Assembly (NCBI RefSeq): GCF_964340395.1
Contig: NC_135561.1
Location: forward strand, 18,218,240-18,282,239
Length of the DNA stretch: 64,000 nt
Direction of reading: 5' to 3'
From: Glandiceps talaboti
Lineage: Eukaryota; Hemichordata; Enteropneusta; Spengelidae
The number at the start of each line of letters is the position of its first letter. Position 1 is the stretch's first letter. Shown piece after piece: positions 1 through 13,139 of this stretch. The notes beneath the pieces were generated by a model that worked only from the letters and a program-made list of their open reading frames with translations, was not told the origin of the DNA and searched no databases. Position numbers and translations under genes: made by a program.

Positions 1-2690
1 AGTTTTGATTGTCTTAAACAACTATTTAGATATATGCGTAGTTATTTTGACAATATTTGAATGGTCTTTCCATTTACAATACAATAACATATGGCTTTTT
101 GAATAAAACAAAATTTGTTTGTTTTTCTTAATCTATCAATAAACCTATCCACATGTGAACAGCAAACAAAGAATGTAATTGATGGTGCCTAAAGTATTTA
201 CAAATGTAAAAAATATGGTATTATTGGTTTTACTGATATTGTAGTACACCATAGCAAGCCAAGATGTACACATTCAAACAGAAAATACAGGCTTAATACC
301 CTGTTCATTCGATGTTACAAGTTTGCATATTTACTGGACATCATTGGTTCTCTAGTGCTCACAATACTGTACGAGTCATGTAGTGGTTTGACATGTTTTA
401 GTCATGAAATAAGTATGTATCAGTTTATGAAAACAAGGTTTACTATCAAATACCATCAAACTGACAGACTCTACCCTTTAAACTTAAAGCTGCACTAGCT
501 GTAACTTGGGTTGGTTTTCTTTTTGATCAGACAACCAACAGTAAATCCACTGAAAATTGTTCAGATACCAGTAATTTGACATTGACATGTTAATTAGAGG
601 TCAGTTGTACCCAGAAGTAGTTGAGTCACAGATTGAAATCATGATCACGTTGAGGGCGCTCATTTTAGACCAAAAATCAATTTGATAGGATTTATTTACC
701 ATATTATGTGTACAGCTGCATAAATAAATGTACCCAAAGGTGACTTCAATACTGCCAATACTGTGCAGTATGTACAATGTCATGAGTTATTATAACAAAA
801 CAGTCAAACAAATGTTCCAGTTGCAGCCAGTGCAGCTTTAATGTTGATAAATGTATTACTGACAATACTACGGTATTTCATAATTATTGCCAAATGTACA
901 AAATTAGGTCCTCATCTTTTACCATTGTGAACTCTTTGGAATATTTCATGCACTTTATTATTGAACTTTCCGGAAGTTTATGAAAAATCTCTGTTCTATG
1001 TTAACCCTGTAAGTACTGACAGCCTATTTTTAGGGTACAATTACATAGACTTACTAGAAACCAAGTCATATAAAACCATCAGTGACAGACAAACTTTCAC
1101 CACTGGAAATTGTTCTAGTATGTACATAATTTCTGTACAAGGACAAAAACTCTCCTGAACTTAAAATATGGAAATTTTGCAAAAACTGCTGATTATAAAT
1201 TGACTGTAGTGTTTCACAGTTGATTTTCAAACTGCTTTGTGTAATAAACATTTCAATTTAAGCATTGACTCAAGGCTTGTGTTTTGATTTATTACAGATT
1301 ACACTCTTTACCTTGAACCCAACCATACTACAGCTTCCCACAATGCACACTGTCTCCCTGACCAGGGTATAGGGTGATCACAACATCTACACTCAGTGAC
1401 TCACTCACAGATTGTCTGTGACTCACTGCATCACTGGCATTGTCATACATTTTATTCACAAAATAAAAATTTATGAAAATATGGAAATTAAAAATGCACT
1501 TTATTATTGAACTTTCCTAAAAGTTTATGAACAAAAATGAAATAGACAAATATATATACATTGTACAAATATACTGATATAAACACGATTCTCACTAACA
1601 ACATTAATTGACAGAAGTTTGTACTATTGATTATCAAAATGATTTGATCCAAACATCCCAAAGAGTACATTTGTCACTAGTCTCCTAAATCAGTTTATTG
1701 TAATATATACTTTGGTACAATTTATACTTTCATAATGTTCATTTTATTTCCACATGTTCATATCAGTCACTCAGTTCTCTTGACTTGAGTTATTCCTAGA
1801 GAATTAGGTTTACATAACTCCACATACTGCATCACAAAATAAATCCAAATACAGTATATAACATACTGCATTGGTACAGCTAACATCTTCAGAAAGATAA
1901 TTACTGAGAGTCATTTGTACAGTGCCTCTAAACTTTGTATGAACTTAAGTGACTCCTCATTGGATTACAATCAGATATCCATTCTCAGCCAATTTGTTAT
2001 GTGGTTTGGAGGTTGTGGAAGGTTTCGGAATCAAACCTTGTCTTCATGATCCTTGTTAATACAGTTCAGGTCAAATATTGGCCAGTGCATGTAAAATCAT
2101 CGCCCTACATACTAGAGTAACCCAGTATCATGTCTGGGTCAAAGGTCGCATATTGAACAAGGATAGATATTAAACAGCTGTAATCCAGCAGACATTATTA
2201 AATGACAGTTACCCATACTATCATCTCTCCCTGGAAATATTATAATAATACACAGTGTGGATAAATTTGGCTTGCTGTGCAGATAAAGTACAAATGTTCT
2301 ACAAGATAAATAAAACGATTAAAAACAACCTGAACAAACAGAGGAAGACAACAGCTGAAAATTCAGATGATGAAAATAACATCTGGTCTTGTGTAGCTAT
2401 AAAAATCAATATCAGAAAAAAGACAGAATTAAAAAAAAATAACATAAATTTCAGTATTCCAGATCAACACCCTTTCCAAACTTGAATTGTATATTGATAG
2501 TAGAATTGGTGGTGATAATGATGATTACCTGCAGTTTGTTGACATCAGCATTTTACTGTAAAAGGAATATATTGACGTGTTGTGCCGTCATACCAACCAG
2601 TACTTATATAATATATATTAAATCATCACAATTTTGATTTTATCGTTAAAAATCAACTTAATTTTATAGTTTTATCAATTCCTATGTTAG
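1..2690. other. Repeat-poor non-coding stretch, no gene supported
   Basis: I see no open reading frame above about 76 codons and no convincing exon. A short direct repeat (CACTTTATTATTGAACTTTC) occurs near 950-970 and again near 1497-1517, each followed by similar sequence (AAGTTTATGAA). Read on the minus strand each copy contains AATAAA, so this could be the 3' untranslated end of a minus-strand gene lying outside the window, but that is only a guess. A CGTTGAGGGCGC motif lies at 648-659. Confidence 0.5.
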
Positions 2691-2855
2691 GCCTAAAAAA
2701 ATTGTTTGTTTCCGGTTACCCGACCCCACTTAGTGACAGCCTTTTCACTGCTGACCCTAAACTTTTTTTTTACGTATTCAAGACAAAATAAAGTAAAATC
2801 GCGAAAATTGTGAGGTCTGGTGGGAAATAGTGGCTGCAGAAACTGACATCAACTT
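2691..2855 (+). repeat. Dispersed repeat family 1, copy 1
   Basis: About 165 bp closely matching, in inverted orientation, the stretch at 51961-52121. Shared blocks are GGTTACC-GACCCCAC, CTGACCCTAAACTTTTTTTT and AAACTGACATCAACTT, in the same order and at similar spacing. No coding potential or terminal repeats are evident. It is probably a SINE or MITE family member or a LINE tail. Confidence 0.65.
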
Positions 2856-3220
2856 TTTTTTAAAAAATCTAAAACTGTTCTTCCAATCTGTAATGGTTGT
2901 ACATCTGATGGGAACTAGACATGTGTCATCAAAACTGATCAATCTACTACTACTTCTGTGAAACTTTTCTGGAAACACTTTTGGACGTTCTGGCTATGAC
3001 AGGAGCTACATAAATATTTCATTATTATTTTGCAATATGACTGCCGCGATGAAATAGATTCCAGTGATGTACCTGTCCTCTTCTCCAGGCTAAACAATCG
3101 ATCACAGAAACCAGGTGAGTGAGTTATATATAGCGCCACCAACGGGCAAATTTATCTACGTTAAAAAAAATACTACATGTATTAAAGTTAATGGATTTAA
3201 CTTCGCATTTCACCGAAATT

Positions 3221-3690
3221 CAATTAGCTCACCAAAGCTTTCGCCAGGTATCCACCATGGCGTTGTCAGTGTGTTCTGAAGTCACGACGCAGCCATGGTG
3301 GATATTCTGTTTCAAAGCTATGAAAATGCTGTCATTCCACTTATGCTACAGAGTGGCGGCTGTCATGATTCCAATTGTTTTAACAGTGGAGAGGTACGTT
3401 GTCATTCAACTAACTGAATGTAGAAAAGGGTGTCATTCCACTGTTTACATACTGCAAATGCTGTCATTCCAGTTTCAAAGCACTGATATTGCTGTCATTC
3501 CACTTATCTTATAGAGTGGTGGCTGTCATTCCACTTGTTCAACAGTGCAGAGAGTGTCAATGAATGTAGAAAAGGGTGTCATTCCACTGTTTACACACTG
3601 GAAATGCTGCCATTCGTTTTCTGTCATTCCGGTTGTCATTCGTTTTATTTAGGGCCTCCCTACCTGGCGAAAGCTTTGGTGGGCAAATTA
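3221..3690. mobile_element. MITE-like element with 30-bp inverted ends
   Basis: The segment is bounded by inverted repeats of about 30 bp (3221-3250 and 3661-3690). Their core, CACCAAAGCTTTCGCCAGGT, is matched perfectly and the outer bases partly. The interior is built from roughly ten degenerate copies of TGTCATTCCA, including a longer duplicated unit (GTAGAAAAGGGTGTCATTCC). No transposase is present. A target-site duplication was not identified, so the exact ends are uncertain. Confidence 0.55.
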
Positions 3691-5560
3691 TAAATTTTGG
3701 TGCAATACGATGTTAAATATATTAATTTAGACCAAACTTTTTGCACAGATGAGCTTACATCATACTATACAATCATGTAAATAGAGAGAACTGAAATTTA
3801 GAGATAACGGGAACCTCCCGGGGAGGGCCAGGGATCGGAAATAGAGGTAATATATAGCATTCGAGCCTATTCCCACATCAGTTGTTAATCACATTGGTAA
3901 TAGACCAGCTACATTATCAGAGATGCAAAGGCATTTCACACTGAGTATAGATTTTGAGTTGGGAAATATTATGTATACAGCTGCTGATCGATTTCTTTGC
4001 GACTGACCAATTAACATAGGGACACGGCATATTCCTGAGATTGTTGTTTTCCTTATCACATGAATTCTGCTACTACAAAATGTATAATATAATGAGGCGC
4101 CAAATCTCTGCAAGCAAAGCACGAGAAGCAGAAGAATTTACTGTTATGTGTGGTAAGGGGAAACGTGGATTCACGGACACTGGATATTAGGAGAAGGCTG
4201 AGGCTAATGTTTAAAGAGCGACGGAAGGATGTCGGAGACTTGGAGTGGTGGAGATCGAAAGGAAGATTTTTTAATTCCAGAATGTAGGAACAATGTGAGA
4301 GAAAGATCTCCCACCACAGGTATCACACATGTATCTTAGATGTGTACACGATATAGTGTATTAATAATACCTGTAATAATGTTAGTTTTTATATAGTGCT
4401 TTCCCACTCTGTGCTCAAAGTGCTTTACAATTATTACCCCTGGCACGGACCTATATCGACACAACGGTCCTTTATACTTCCTCTACTCCCTGGGGAGCAT
4501 ACAATCCATTGCAGCCTTTGCATAGGATTAAAGTATTCACATTGTAATACTGTTTATAACTAGATTAATTGCAAAAGACTGATAAATGAAAATGTGTAAA
4601 ATGTTTGTTATAATTGTACATACAATAACAAATTTACACATTTTTGTTAGCTTTTTACAATGTATTGAGTTACAAACACAGACTTGGCATTGATTTTTCA
4701 AGTAGAAAGCCACGATAAAATTGTTTTATAATTCAAAATAAATACCCAATCCTCATCCATAGAACCACTTAAAAGTCACAACATTATAATTATATTATTT
4801 TATTATATTTTTAGCCTGTTGACAAGGGAAACAACAATCTAAGAAATATTAGGTATCCCTGTGATTTGACCCAAGATTTTGTAGCAGTATACATATTGCA
4901 CAAGCATAGAGACTATGATTGATTTATATGTATGTTCATGCATATCGTATGAACAATAAAACTACAAATCTCAGACGAGTTGACGTTGTGTGTGGTCAAT
5001 ATCTATTAGCCGTTATGTGTGTAGCTCATATCTAGTGTCTGACCAGTAACAGTACGTATGCTACTTAAGCATATCTCTAAAATAATGGATTTTTAATCTT
5101 AGTTTATAAAATAGCTCAAACTAAAGAGTTATTGCAAAGCACAGGGACACGTGTTATTGTTTAGTTTGTAAAATAATTTCTAAGCTATTAAGGTAGGGGG
5201 AATATATTCAAGTCAAAACATTGTTATATTTAGCCCGTAGACAAGGAAAACAACAATCTAAAAAATACTACACGTCCCTATATTGCAAAGCTGTACAACA
5301 ACGCCATTACCCAGTCATGTAAACCAGATATACATGATATACGGAATGCAGTACTTTGAAGACAACTCATCAAAGAGAAATGGTCTTAGACAAATTAGAA
5401 CATCGTGCCTGTTTGGTTTCTTGTTTGTTGTCGTTTTGCAAATTAACAAAATATTATGTAAAATACCTTATCTGCTTGATGTTTGACTCACTTAATGATA
5501 TGTTACCATTCTCAATGATTTATTTTACAGGTCGTCCGATGAAATGCATGTCCAAAAGCT
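3691..5560. other. Non-coding stretch with dispersed repeats
   Basis: No gene is supported. At 4380-4560 a segment containing GTGCTCAAAGTGCTTTACAA and CTCCCTGGGGAGCATACAA has the look of an interspersed repeat. A ~55-bp direct repeat (GACAAGG-AAACAACAATCTA core) occurs at 4806-4860 and 5222-5280. The stretch 4655-4725 resembles 34055-34130 (TTTTTCAAGTAGAAA core). Confidence 0.5.
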
Positions 5561-5561
5561 A

Positions 5562-5656
5562 ACCCACTCACTCACTCCCTCCTTCCCTCCCTCCCTCACT
5601 CACTCACTCACTCCCTCCTTCCCTCCCTCCCTCCCTCACTCACTCGCTCGCTCGCT

Positions 5657-5687
<31 letters not shown>

Positions 5688-5840
5688 TCGTTCGTTCGTT
5701 CGTTCGTTCGTTCGTTCGTTCGTTCGTTCGTTCATTCATTCATTCATTCATTCATTCATTCATTCATTCATTCATTCATTCATGCATGCATGCATGCATG
5801 CATGCAGTGCATTCATTCATTCATTCATTCATTCATTCAC
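5562..5840. repeat. Compound tetranucleotide microsatellite
   Basis: A continuous array grades from (CTCA/CTCC)n through (CTCG)n, (TTCG)n and (TTCA)n to (TGCA)n and back to (TTCA)n. Neighbouring blocks differ by one base in the tetramer, as expected if point mutants of one array were amplified. The translated Ser-Phe/His runs are not a gene. Confidence 0.95.
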
Positions 5841-5894
5841 TTCCTCACCAACTAACACTTACTCGAGCATTTACTCAGTGACGTACTCATCCCC

Positions 5895-5940
5895 GGACAC
5901 GGACACGGACACGGACACGGACACGGACACGGACACGGAT
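5895..5940. repeat. (GGACAC)n hexanucleotide microsatellite
   Basis: About seven perfect copies of the hexamer GGACAC, just downstream of the compound tetranucleotide array. Confidence 0.95.
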
Positions 5941-7488
5941 ACATGCAAGCCTGTTCTGTACTCTTTATCCTGGACCCCGTCTTACACCAAATGCTTCAGC
6001 AATACAGATATTCTTCTCCGTACCATCCTTTTCTTTACATTTCACCTGTCATGGGCATGCGTTATTGGTCAAAATGTTGACGATCTTTAGCTCTCGCTTG
6101 TCAGTTCTGTTTATAACATTACTGTTCTCAACCTTCGACCCATGATAATACTTACCAATCGACCGTAAAATTAGTTACTATTACAGGTTATGTCAAACAT
6201 TCCCAAGGAGATATGTACACATGCTTTCCTTATTAGTTGAATTTGAGTGATATGCGATAACATTACGCCATCATACGAGACCGGTATAAACTAATATATT
6301 AACTTTTTCGATAGCTCCGTCCATTTTTCATCCCCCAATTTAAATCCAAATACAAACTGGGACTTAGAGTTGAAATCTTTCTAGATCTTGTCGGATGCTT
6401 TTAGAAAAAGTTGTCTTTGTCGACACCGTATATGTTTCTCGAGGCAAAGATTATATGTTTCTATACTCAGATGCTTATGGAACTCATCGGTCCCTGGACC
6501 TCGTTCATTCGTTGTGAAGGTTCGTAGTCGAAAGAATACAAATACTGGCTATTTGCCACAATTACTACATGCATGAAATGTCATATATTCGGACAACAAC
6601 AACTTGTCTGCGAAAGAGATCAGCTACAGAACAACTTGATAACAATGATCTCAAACGAATTTCCTAAATCTATCATACATTCTAAGTGAGCTTCGAACTT
6701 GTACATTTGATGTGGACTGACATTTCATTCACAGGATGCAATTTTCTTCAATAACAGAGAGACGTCGTCGTAAAACGAAGAGCCTTTTCACCGCATTCAT
6801 CAGCTCTGTGACAAGACGTGCCGTCACGAGCAGAAAAAAAAGCATACTCTGGTTCGCGACATTTCTGAACTGCAACGTGTATAGAAAAAAACTGGTCGTA
6901 GGTAAAGAAAAATGAAGGAAAACCAACAGCAGGCACAGCAGCATCACCAAGAAGAAGTTCTAAATGCCTCGCACTGATGATATGTAATAGATTGAACGAA
7001 TTCCTATCTAGATATTCCCAACACTCGTGATATAAATAGGTTTCACCTCAATATACATGGATGTATTTATTTCATAGCATATGAACTCAGTCTCCCACTG
7101 CTAGATTCATTGGTGAAAGGTTACACCAATTCTTATTCCGTCTTCAAATTGCTGTATATATATATATTTGTTGCAGTACGTTCATTGTAATCAGATCGAC
7201 ATATGTGTCGATTTCATTCACCGCCTTGGTGTGAACTTTACCGAACATAAATAAACTTGACATGTGTTACATGTTTTCACGATTAGTTACTAATTATAGA
7301 CGGTATTTAATGTAGTTATTTAGTAGTAATGACACTGAAACTGACGTGTTTCCTTCGATTCCTCCTCCCCGCCATGACATATCTACATAATTATAACTAT
7401 CCTTCACTCTCCCTCTCTTATACACTCTACTCTACTCTACTCTACTCTATCCTGGACATTTGCCTCACTTTCAGTCCGTCAACCTATA

Positions 7489-7490
<2 letters not shown>
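5941..7490. other. Non-coding stretch, nothing recognised
   Basis: Only short open frames of random appearance; no splice-framed exon, RNA gene or element could be supported. Confidence 0.5.

Positions 7491-7568
<78 letters not shown>
7491..7568. repeat. (TGTC)n then (TC)n microsatellite
   Basis: About fifteen TGTC tetramers run directly into (TC)n. The same pairing, TGTC followed by TC, recurs at 9284-9478 and 12533-13137. Confidence 0.95.
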
Positions 7569-8220
7569 ATACTGCAGAGATACATTGTTAAGTACTTCAT
7601 TTACCACATGCAAGGGAATTTGAACACTCAGGATAAGAAACACGAGCGGAAACTTTATCATCCATTTAGTTCTGATAATGAAGTATTTATGGGTTTTAGG
7701 TTAAGGTCACACCACGACTGTAATATTTCTACCCAAATTGATGACTAACAGAGTGCGTAACCATGGTTACAAAAAGACAATGAATCTACGACCTTTCGTC
7801 TACCATTAATCATAAAAGTGTTTAAGTACGAAGCCAATATATTGGTATCTAAAACAAAGTATTAACACAAAATAGTTCTAATTTTAGTGTTTGTTTTTTT
7901 ACTAATCCATCCTTGATAGTACGGTACACGCTGTATCAATGCCCATAGGTCTAATTTTAGACTAACACACTCGTTACTATCATTTAATTTCTCTAGTAAA
8001 AAAGCTTTAATTCAATTACTCACAGTCATTTTAACATAACTCAACCTATTCTAAGACTATAAATTTTCGCATTCACGTAAACCAGTGCATATTTTTCCGT
8101 ACTTCTTAAACAGTGCCGTAAAGTGGTTTGTTGTTTCACGACGATATGTCGTAATCCAAAAGCCAAATTCGTGCTCAGTGTCAATACTCTTGACATTGTT
8201 TCAAAAATGTGTAGTCTTCC

Positions 8221-8297
8221 ATCCACCCACCCCATCCCCACCCCACCCCACCCCACCCCACCCCCACCCACCCCACCCCACCCCATCCCATCCCCAC
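8221..8297. repeat. (CCCCA)n pyrimidine-rich microsatellite
   Basis: A C-rich array of CCCCA and CCCA units. The G-rich complementary (minus) strand has many runs of three to five Gs and could form G-quadruplexes; this is inferred from base composition only. Confidence 0.9.
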
Positions 8298-8719
8298 AAC
8301 CCCATTCTTCCCTGTTATGTGTACCTGTTACATTATATTGGAATTTATTCTTTAGATTTATTCTTTAGATAAATACTCTATAAATAAATTTTCTATCCTT
8401 CGAATGTGGGAAAAAATTCACGTTTTCACGAGTTTTTGGTGGAATAGACGTTGAATCGTAGAATATAAATATGTATATAGGGAAAAATAATCAATTTATA
8501 TTGTGTTCCAATTATTGACAATTTGTTTGATCAAATAAGATATCAAATGATAAAAATAAATATTTGATAAATTTTGTGAATACAGTGTATGTTTTTATTG
8601 ACAAGAAACTATAGATATATCGCCTCGGGAAATTAGCATCGCACTTGAAAAATCAAATTTGAAACCTTCCTCAGATTTACGTTTGTAACATTATCATGTA
8701 ATGTAATTTGAAATAATGT

Positions 8720-8850
8720 GTTGTATTGTATTGTATTGTATTGCAAGGTAACATGAAGTAATGTAATGTAATGTAATGTATTGTTACGTAATGTAATATA
8801 TCGTAACGTAACGTAATGTAATGTAATTCAATTCAATTTAATGTAATGAA
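8720..8850. repeat. (TTGTA)n/(ATGTA)n pentanucleotide repeats
   Basis: Imperfect pentamer arrays TTGTA, ATGTA and ACGTA, ending in ATTCAATTCAAT. Repeats of AATTC type often form LINE 3' tails, but no LINE body is visible here. Confidence 0.8.
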
Positions 8851-9280
8851 ATTTGTACGTTCAGCAAATGGTATTCCATCCCCTGCCAGTACTATCATAT
8901 CAATTTCACTCTCATAGATGGCGTTCCTCGACGAGTTTACTAATCAACATACATTCAAGTGTGTTACATGCATGAATACATTCCCAGACAGCCAGACATG
9001 GTATGGCATTGTATGGTATGGTATGCCCCATTTCTCGCTATAGCATATAAATGACAAATTCAACTATCTATGGTTCTCTTCTGTGTATGTCTCAGTGTGT
9101 GACTCATTTTATCTGGGGTTCTTTTGGATCGAATTCTTTGCATGATTAACTTGCCTCATCGTTGAATATATCAATTTGTATCTCCTACTACACTAGCAGC
9201 TCGAATCTGTACACAAACTCTCTTTCATATCTCCTATTTTGTCTAATTTACTTGCCGAACGTCAAGTCATGTTTGGATTG

Positions 9281-9478
<198 letters not shown>

Positions 9479-10128
9479 TCCCCTGTCCAAGACATCATTA
9501 ATGGTTCCACGATGTTCATGACAAATAAATTAGAGGACATAATCAAACCAGACATTATTTACTATTCATAGTTTAAATAAACGGCACTAAGAAGGCTATA
9601 GCTGACTCATGTCGTAGACTAACAGAGTGATACCACGTTTGTAGACCTAGTATAGAGAGAGAGATACAACACACATCTGGAACCTTGTATGTTATGTCTG
9701 ACCTTTGACCTAGCTAGCTAGCCACTCATTCCTGTATATTACAGTCAGAGTTCATAAACCACGTAACTGTATGTGGTATATGGATGGTTAACTTTTATGT
9801 AATTCCAGTGTATACATAACTATGCACTCCCTCTCACCACATCCTGTTTGCTATTTTATTTTGGTACGATTTCAAACTGATTACTGATCAGTAGTTTCTT
9901 AACTTCTCTACAGAATTTGCCCCAAATGGTTCAAGGAGAGATGGGAATGGCAATAAACTAAAACTTACAGACCAATTAATCATATTTATATATTTACGTG
10001 GAACTTTATCAAAATTTAGTTTGGGTGGTCATCATTTTAATTAATAGCAAGGTGGGTAGTTTAGATGTAGATATTGAGATCCATGCATCATGCTTATATT
10101 AATGTATCTATGGGCAGGACGTAGAACA

Positions 10129-10850
10129 GAATAAGTGTTTGATAACATAGATAAGTGTGTGATGATAACATGGATAAGTGTTTGATAACATGGATAGGTG
10201 TTTGATGATAACATGGATAAGTGTTTGATAATAACATAGATAAGTGTTTGATAACATGGATAAGTGTTTGATAACATGAATAAGTGTTTGATAATAACAT
10301 AGCTAAGTGTTTGATAACATGAATAAGTGTTTGATAACATAGATAAGTGTTTGATAACATAGATAAGTGTTTGATAACATAGATAAGTGTTTGATAACAT
10401 AGATAAGTGTTTGATAACATAGATAAGTGTTTGATAACACGGACAAGTGTTTGATATAACAAAAATAAGTGTTTGATAATATAGATGAGAGTTTGATAAT
10501 AACATAGATAAGTGTTTGATAACATATGTGTTTGATAACATGGATAAGTGTTTGATAACATAGATAAGTGTTTGATAACATGGACAAGTGTTTGATATAA
10601 CAAAGATAAGTGTTTGATAACATATATGTGTTTGATAACATGGATAAGTGTTTGATAACATAGATAAATGTTTGATAACATGGATAAGTGTTTGATAACA
10701 TAGATAAGTGTTTGATAACATAGATAAGTGTTTGATAACATGGATAAGTGTTTGATAACATAGATAAGTGTTTGATAACATAGATAAGTGTTTGATAACG
10801 TAGATAAATGTTTGATAACATAGATAAGTGTTTGATAACATAGATAATTG
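10129..10850. repeat. 20-bp minisatellite array
   Basis: About 720 bp of tandem copies of a 20-bp unit, consensus AGATAAGTGTTTGATAACAT, with variants at a few positions (AGAT/GGAT/GAAT) and occasional indels such as doubled GATAATAACAT. The array is free of stops in all three minus-strand frames over long stretches, giving overlapping 189-280 codon frames of periodic Leu-Ser-Asn-Thr-Tyr sequence. These are by-products of the repeat and I do not call a gene. Confidence 0.95.
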
Positions 10851-11040
10851 TCGTACGTAAGATCACAGACAAGGAAGAAATATGTTCCCTGTGTCTGTGA
10901 CGTGGTAAGATGGAAAATTAGTACAAATGGTTTCAACTAGACGTGCGTACACAAAATAAATAAGATTCGATTAGATTAGATTAAATTAAACTAGATTAGT
11001 TTGGTTTGGACTAGATTAGATTATATCAGATAAGGTTGGA

Positions 11041-11120
11041 TAGGATTAGATTAGATTAGATTAGATTAGATTAGATTAGATTAGATTAGATTAGATTAGA
11101 TTAGATTAGATTAGATTATT
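11041..11120. repeat. (GATTA)n pentanucleotide microsatellite
   Basis: Near-perfect GATTA array, preceded by about 70 bp of degenerate copies from 10970. Confidence 0.95.
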
Positions 11121-11695
11121 TCATTGAATCAATAAAAACAGAACAGTTGTATCATTATAAAAGCTGGTACATATTGTTGTGTTCCCTGGATAATCCACAA
11201 AATCGTAGACTTGTTACCAGGAAAAACAGGAAAACATTGAGACAACCAGATACAATATCGACTACTGTTGCTATTTTTTCATACATACTGAATAAATAAT
11301 TTTTTTTTTTTAAATCAAAAAAGGAATTGGGGACTTCTTCACTGTGCCAGTTCAGCTATCCCGGATAAAAACGTGGCTGTCTGGTTTGACAATATCAAGC
11401 CATTGTGTCGATCAAGATAGCCAAGTCTATGGGCTACTTCAATTGTCACTTTCTTTGCAATATCAATAACAACCCTGGAATCATTAAAATAGTAACACGT
11501 CATACCGTTAACTTCCAAATGCCTCAGTACAGTAGTTACACAGGAAAGAAGGTTTCTCTTCAAAATGTTAAAAGATGATTAAAATCAAATGTGGACTAAT
11601 TACATCAACATGTACTCCATAAACTCTTTTTACAGAGTACTAAGTAGAAAAGGTCACGATGTCAAGGTCCGACCTTTCCCTTCTACTCTCAATAA

Positions 11696-11734
<39 letters not shown>

Positions 11735-11775
11735 AGTAGTAGTAGTTGTAGTAGTAGTTGTTGTTGTTGTTGTTT
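11696..11775. repeat. (GTT)n/(GTA)n trinucleotide microsatellite
   Basis: GTT array interrupted by GTA units; translates as poly-Val in one frame but shows no flanking coding features. Confidence 0.95.
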
Positions 11776-11894
11776 TTGATTTTTCGTAACACGTCTGTCT
11801 GTTTGTCCCGTGTGTATTGATTATTACTATATTATTTGTTATTATTAATTATTTATCATAAGTACGCCGTGTATCTTTACCTTCTATATTTTGA

Positions 11895-12042
11895 CAGGAT
11901 AAGGACCATGGACTAGATTAGTTTCTAGTAAACTATTTCCATGGTCCTCACCAGAGCATTTTCTTTTATTTTATTTGTATTTTCCTCTCTGAATGTTATT
12001 ACCTTATGTTTCCGGTGAAAAATAAATTCAATTCAATTCAAT
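11895..12042 (+). mobile_element. Probable LINE or SINE 3' tail fragment
   Basis: A hairpin (GGACCATGGA ... CCATGGTCC, 11906-11947) is followed by a short AT-rich stretch and ends AATAAATTCAATTCAATTCAAT, a short tandem repeat tail of the kind that terminates many non-LTR elements. A related hairpin lies inverted at 52346-52392. No coding part is retained. Confidence 0.45.
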
Positions 12043-12532
12043 ACATCGTCAACAGACGCATACATCTATATGAATATAATAAATCTTTACATAATAGCCT
12101 TATATCCTTTACATACACTCTGACAATGTTCTCAGTATGTGACAGTTGATGAAACCTACATTGGGGAAATGTTTGATAGAATATATCAAATACAGTGTAT
12201 TCGGTAACAGTCGTGAAAGAGACAGTTTAGATGTTTCCTTGTAACAGGTGTTACACTCGTAAATTGTTCGTCTGAAATTAATACACGACGTGTGGCCATC
12301 TGTTCTGTCAAATATCACATGCTATCACAATCTATCATTAGTTATATAACTTCGCTTTGTAAGGATGTTGTTTTATAAACGTCATATAATATTATGAATT
12401 TCTGAAAAGATGAATGCAAGTTTACATTCAACTTCCTAGTTATGTTTGGAAAAGGTATTCATATACTCCTTTTTTCTCAATCTTCTTCATTCGACTTTCC
12501 AGCCGCTACCTTCCCTCAAGCTCTCCCCACTT

Positions 12533-13139
<607 letters not shown>

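Noticed and set aside
10041-10936. Three overlapping minus-strand open frames of 189-280 codons
   Set aside because: Entirely a by-product of the 20-bp minisatellite lacking stops on that strand.
11339-11563. 74-codon minus-strand frame (KKVTIEVAHRLGYLDRHNGL...)
   Set aside because: It looks mildly protein-like but has no recognised domain, no supporting splice context and sits between pentanucleotide and trinucleotide repeats.
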